A stretch of DNA of 64,000 bases, taken from positions 4,405 through 68,404 of the forward strand of contig CALFXL010000004.1 in assembly GCA_937958045.1 (NCBI GenBank). Direction: 5' to 3'. Shown piece by piece: positions 61,503 through 64,000 of this stretch. The notes beneath the pieces were generated by a model. That model made no database searches. It had not been told where the DNA came from and saw nothing but the letters and a program-made list of their open reading frames with translations. The DNA comes from an uncultured Opitutaceae bacterium. Lineage in GTDB: Bacteria; Verrucomicrobiota; Verrucomicrobiia; Opitutales; Opitutaceae. The translations under genes and the position numbers were made by a program. The first letter of the stretch is position 1. Each line of letters starts with the position of its first letter.

Positions 61503-61973
61503 TCAACCGGTGGAGGGTTGACCCCAGAGGAAACTTTGGTCGCTGAGCAGTTCGCGTCCGTCGGCGGCGAGCACGCGCACGCGCCAAGCGACAGGTTTGG
61601 CCTCAGGATCGGTCCAGTCGGAGCCGGTGAGACCGAGTTGAAAAACATGCGAGCCCGTCGGCACCGTCGCGGGCGGAAACGTGATCGAGCGCGGATCCGG
61701 AGTGCCGGGCGTGACATAAGCGAGCTCGATGCGCGCGCCGGCCACGGCCGCGCCGGCGTTTTTCAGGCGCATGAGAAAATAATAACCGGCGCGCGAATCG
61801 GGACGACTGCGCAGGAACGTCTGACCGCCGGTGTTCTCCTGGCCGCCGAAAAATTCCGCGATGCGCTCAAACGACGCCTCGGTGCGATACTCCGGCAGGA
61901 TCCGCACCACCGTGAGATCACTGGCGGTGAGTCGAAGCGCGAGCAGGAGAAACAGGACGGGTGCGAGACGCAT
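61503..61973 (-). CDS. Small secreted protein of unknown function
   Basis: A 156-residue protein with a signal peptide (MRLAPVLFLLLALRLTAS). The mature part has a beta-sandwich look: RAGYYFLMRLKNAGAAVAGA, ELAYVTPGTPDPRSITFPP and TGSHVFQLGLTGSDW. No family is recognised. It follows the OppA-type gene and precedes the ATP-grasp gene at 22 bases. An in-frame ATG at 62042 would add 23 residues without a hydrophobic core, so 61973 is chosen. Confidence 0.75.
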   Translation of the reverse strand: MRLAPVLFLLLALRLTASDLTVVRILPEYRTEASFERIAEFFGGQENTGGQTFLRSRPDSRAGYYFLMRLKNAGAAVAGARIELAYVTPGTPDPRSITFPPATVPTGSHVFQLGLTGSDWTDPEAKPVAWRVRVLAADGRELLSDQSFLWGQPSTG

Positions 61974-62309
61974 GGGCTGGGTTGAACGCCGGGAGGTCGG
62001 CGTGCAGAGCGAGGTTTGCAGGTTGTGTGCCAGTGAGCGCATGAGAGAGATTTACGGAAAAGGAAGGGGAATGGCCAATGGTGAATGACCAGTGAGGAAT
62101 GACCAATTGCCCGATGATCAGTGACCAATGATCGGCGACTATTAGCCAAGCAACGAATGGCGCGGGGCCGACGGTGGAGGGCGGACGCCGAAATCGGAAG
62201 GCCGAATGCCGAAGGGCCGCGGGACTCTTTCTTGGAGTTTGGCCCTTCCTGTGTCTTTGCGATTTGACGCTCTGGCGTTTGGAATTTCCGCGGCTTTGCT
62301 GCCACGGCG
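61974..62309. other. Gap with dispersed repeats upstream of the small secreted protein
   Basis: No gene is visible in this 336-base stretch. It holds two clusters of the dispersed repeat. 62062-62138 has GGGGAATGGCCAATGG, GAATGACCAGTGAGGAATGA and GATCAGTGACCAATGATC. 62186-62216 has CGCCGAAATCGGAAGG and CCGAATGCCGAAGGG. A further piece near 62240-62262 (CTTCCTGTGTCTTTGCG) recalls the repeat at 16514. Confidence 0.6.
62062..62138. repeat. Dispersed GAATGACC-type repeat, tandem-like block
   Basis: At least six imperfect units of AATGACCAGTGA or close variants follow one another here. This is the densest block of the repeat family in the window. Confidence 0.65.
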
Positions 62310-63926
62310 TTATTCGAGCCAAATTTTTTGGTAGCGATGGATGCCTAGCAACGACGGCACCCAGCCTTTGACCGACGGGTGAATCAAGTACGTGCGCGAT
62401 CCGAAAAACACCGGCGCGACCGGAGCTTCGTCGAGCAAGATCGCCTCGGCTTTCTGAAGCAGCGCGAAACGGGCGGCTTGGTCCTGCGTGCGGGACGCCT
62501 CGGCGATGAGGCGGTCGTACTCGGCATTGCTCCAACCGGTTTGGTTGTTGGCGCCGTTGGTCACGTACATGTCGAGGTAAGTGGTCGGGTCGTTGTAATC
62601 GCCGACCCAGCGCGAGCGGGTGACTTGGTACGCGAGGTTGATCTGATTGTCCAAATACACACGAAAATCGGAAGAGGTGAGGCGCACGCGTACGCCGAGT
62701 TCGCGCCGCCACATTTCCTGAATCGCTTCGAAGACGGCTTTGTTGATCGAGTCGGTGTTCATCTGGAGTTCGAACGGCGCGAGACCTTTTCCGCCGGGAT
62801 AGCCGGCTTCGGCGAGAAGCCGCCGGGCTTCGTCGAAATCGGTGGGAACGCGCGCTTCCGCGGTGTAGCCGGCGGTGTTGGGCGGCGTGTAGAAATGCGC
62901 CGGGCTGCGGCTGCCGTGGAGCAGGATGCGGCAAATGGCCTCGCGATCGATGGCGCGGGCGAGCGCTTGGCGGAGCTTTTTATTGTCGAAAGGCGGACGC
63001 GTGGTGTTGAAGCGGATGAAAAGCGTCTCGAGCAGCGGATCGATGCGCAGCGGGCTCGGCGATTGACGACGATAGGAGGGGATTTTTTCCGGTGGCAGAT
63101 CGTAGGTGATGTGGATCTGCCCGGCGCGGAAGTTACGCTCGTCGGTCGAGATGTTGTCGTTGGGGTAGAAGACGACGGCGTTGAGCTTGGTGTTGGCCGC
63201 GTCCCAGTACGTGGGGGTTTTTTCGACGGTAATGCGGACGTTGGGTATCCATTCTTTCAATACAAAGGCGCCGTTGCCGACGAGGTAGCCCGGTTGGGTC
63301 CAGCGCGTGCCGCGCTGAGCGAGTCCGCCGAATTTGCGCACGGTCGGCGGATGAATGGGAAACCAGGCCTGATGGGCGACGAGCGCGAGCAAGTAGGGGG
63401 TCGGCCGATCGAGGCTGACCTGGAGCGTGAGATCGTCGATCGCTTTGAAGCCGACCTGCGAAAAATCGTCGAGTTTGCCGAGATTGAAGGCCTCGGCGTT
63501 TTTCACCGGGTAGAGCATGTAGGCGTATTCGGCGCCCAGCGACGGCGTGAGGATGCGCTGAAACGAGGTGACAAAATCGTGTGCGGTAACGGGATCGCCG
63601 TTGGACCAGCGTCCATCGGAGCGAAGATGAAACGTGTACGTGAGCCCGTCTTCAGAAACGTCCCAACGCTCGGCGGCGCCGGGGACGGCTTGCGAGGTGG
63701 CTTCGTCGATCGCGGTGAGTCCTTCGAAGAGAGCGATGAGAATATTGTAGTCCGTATAAACCGTGGAGGTCTGCGGATCGAGGTCGCCGGGTTCGGCGCC
63801 ATTGCCGAGATGAAGCGTCTGCGTGCGCCGGGCGGCTTCGACGACGGACTCGCGCTGGGCCCAGGCAGACGCGGGGAGAAAAGAGAGCGCGATAGCGTAA
63901 AAGGTGAGAAACGTGAAGAGGCGCAT
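62310..63926 (-). CDS. oppA: Oligopeptide ABC transporter substrate-binding protein (OppA type)
   Basis: A 538-residue periplasmic binding protein (SBP family 5). The signal peptide is MRLFTFLTFYAIALSFLPA followed by SAWAQ. Family blocks include LTYTFHLRSDGRWSNGDPV, FVTSFQRILTPSLGAEYAY and YPNDNISTDERNFRAGQI. It closely resembles E. coli OppA/MppA, so oligopeptides are the likely ligands; murein peptides are also possible. No permease or ATPase is encoded next to it within the window. It ends 74 bases before the right edge. Confidence 0.93.
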   Translation of the reverse strand: MRLFTFLTFYAIALSFLPASAWAQRESVVEAARRTQTLHLGNGAEPGDLDPQTSTVYTDYNILIALFEGLTAIDEATSQAVPGAAERWDVSEDGLTYTFHLRSDGRWSNGDPVTAHDFVTSFQRILTPSLGAEYAYMLYPVKNAEAFNLGKLDDFSQVGFKAIDDLTLQVSLDRPTPYLLALVAHQAWFPIHPPTVRKFGGLAQRGTRWTQPGYLVGNGAFVLKEWIPNVRITVEKTPTYWDAANTKLNAVVFYPNDNISTDERNFRAGQIHITYDLPPEKIPSYRRQSPSPLRIDPLLETLFIRFNTTRPPFDNKKLRQALARAIDREAICRILLHGSRSPAHFYTPPNTAGYTAEARVPTDFDEARRLLAEAGYPGGKGLAPFELQMNTDSINKAVFEAIQEMWRRELGVRVRLTSSDFRVYLDNQINLAYQVTRSRWVGDYNDPTTYLDMYVTNGANNQTGWSNAEYDRLIAEASRTQDQAARFALLQKAEAILLDEAPVAPVFFGSRTYLIHPSVKGWVPSLLGIHRYQKIWLE

Positions 63927-64000
63927 TTTGATGAAAACTGTCGGGTGGGGGCGACGGGCGCAACGGTGGGTGTTTATAGACTCTCTACAAACGGTGCGGC
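63927..64000. promoter_or_regulatory. Leader and promoter region of the OppA-type gene
   Basis: A 74-base stretch at the right edge lies directly before the OppA start codon. It contains AT-rich piece TTTATAGACTCTCTACAAA near 63974-63992, a possible promoter element on the leftward strand. Too little is visible for a firm call. Confidence 0.3.

Noticed and set aside
47691..62138. The spaced short repeats as a CRISPR array
   Set aside because: Units are imperfect, of variable length, scattered over seven gaps and without regular spacers; no cas genes are present.

Overview
The window looks like the chromosome of a high-GC Gram-negative bacterium of the Verrucomicrobiota, most likely an Opitutaceae-type lineage. 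This is inferred from the N-terminus of the TonB-dependent receptor at 8391 (an SPFEV-type segment followed by GYKATNATSGTRL, which I associate with Opitutaceae receptor families), a chromosomal exosortase/EPS locus, and pyrimidine-rich start regions with almost no Shine-Dalgarno sequences. No rRNA, tRNA, CRISPR array, insertion sequence or prophage is visible. Coding density is high. No gap exceeds about 340 bases.

Layout. (1) 1-2531: the 3' end of secA, then lnt. (2) 2593-12902: a plant-glycan module. It holds a GH1 beta-glucosidase, a secreted GH9 glucanase, a YicI-type GH31 alpha-xylosidase, a TonB-dependent receptor and a LacI-family regulator. Three of its promoter regions share a LacI-operator-like sequence near TTTAGCGATAAA, so the module reads as one regulon; the enzyme set fits xyloglucan. 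(3) 12989-17323: a two-domain ThyX-like protein, a small coiled-coil protein, a short ComEC and a ThuA-like secreted protein. (4) 17342-43633: a leftward 26-kb exopolysaccharide/O-polysaccharide locus. It starts with an exosortase-EpsI fusion, followed by a TPR protein, an outer-membrane barrel, a Wza-like lipoprotein and a Wzc-like tyrosine kinase. Then come the Wzm/Wzt ABC exporter and a long series of glycosyltransferases and modifying enzymes (GT2, GT4-like, GT61, exostosin-like, WbsX-like, methyltransferase, kinase-like, epimerase, Gfo/Idh/MocA). Many of these genes overlap by ATGA or GTGA. A WcaI-like glycosyltransferase is divergent at 43820.

(5) 45123-54166: a leftward housekeeping block with HIT, phoH, pgpH, ybeY, DUF502, recO and a nuclease-XPD-type helicase. 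(6) 54359-58431: a stress-type module with a duplicated DUF6766 membrane protein, a YciE/F ferritin-like protein, an SDR and a FAD/Rieske oxidoreductase. (7) 58514-63926: an alpha-E/ATP-grasp pair interrupted by a four-helix-bundle gene, a small secreted protein, and an oligopeptide-binding protein.

Main observations for follow-up: the shared operator; the mixed ABC plus Wzc/Wza plus exosortase locus with separate kinase-like and methyltransferase genes that could cap chains; a dispersed repeat built on GAAGGCCGAATGACGAA and GAATGACCAGTGACC that abuts the start codons of at least five genes; palindromes at all four convergent gene junctions; and a ThyX-like protein whose two repeats keep complementary halves of the signature motif.
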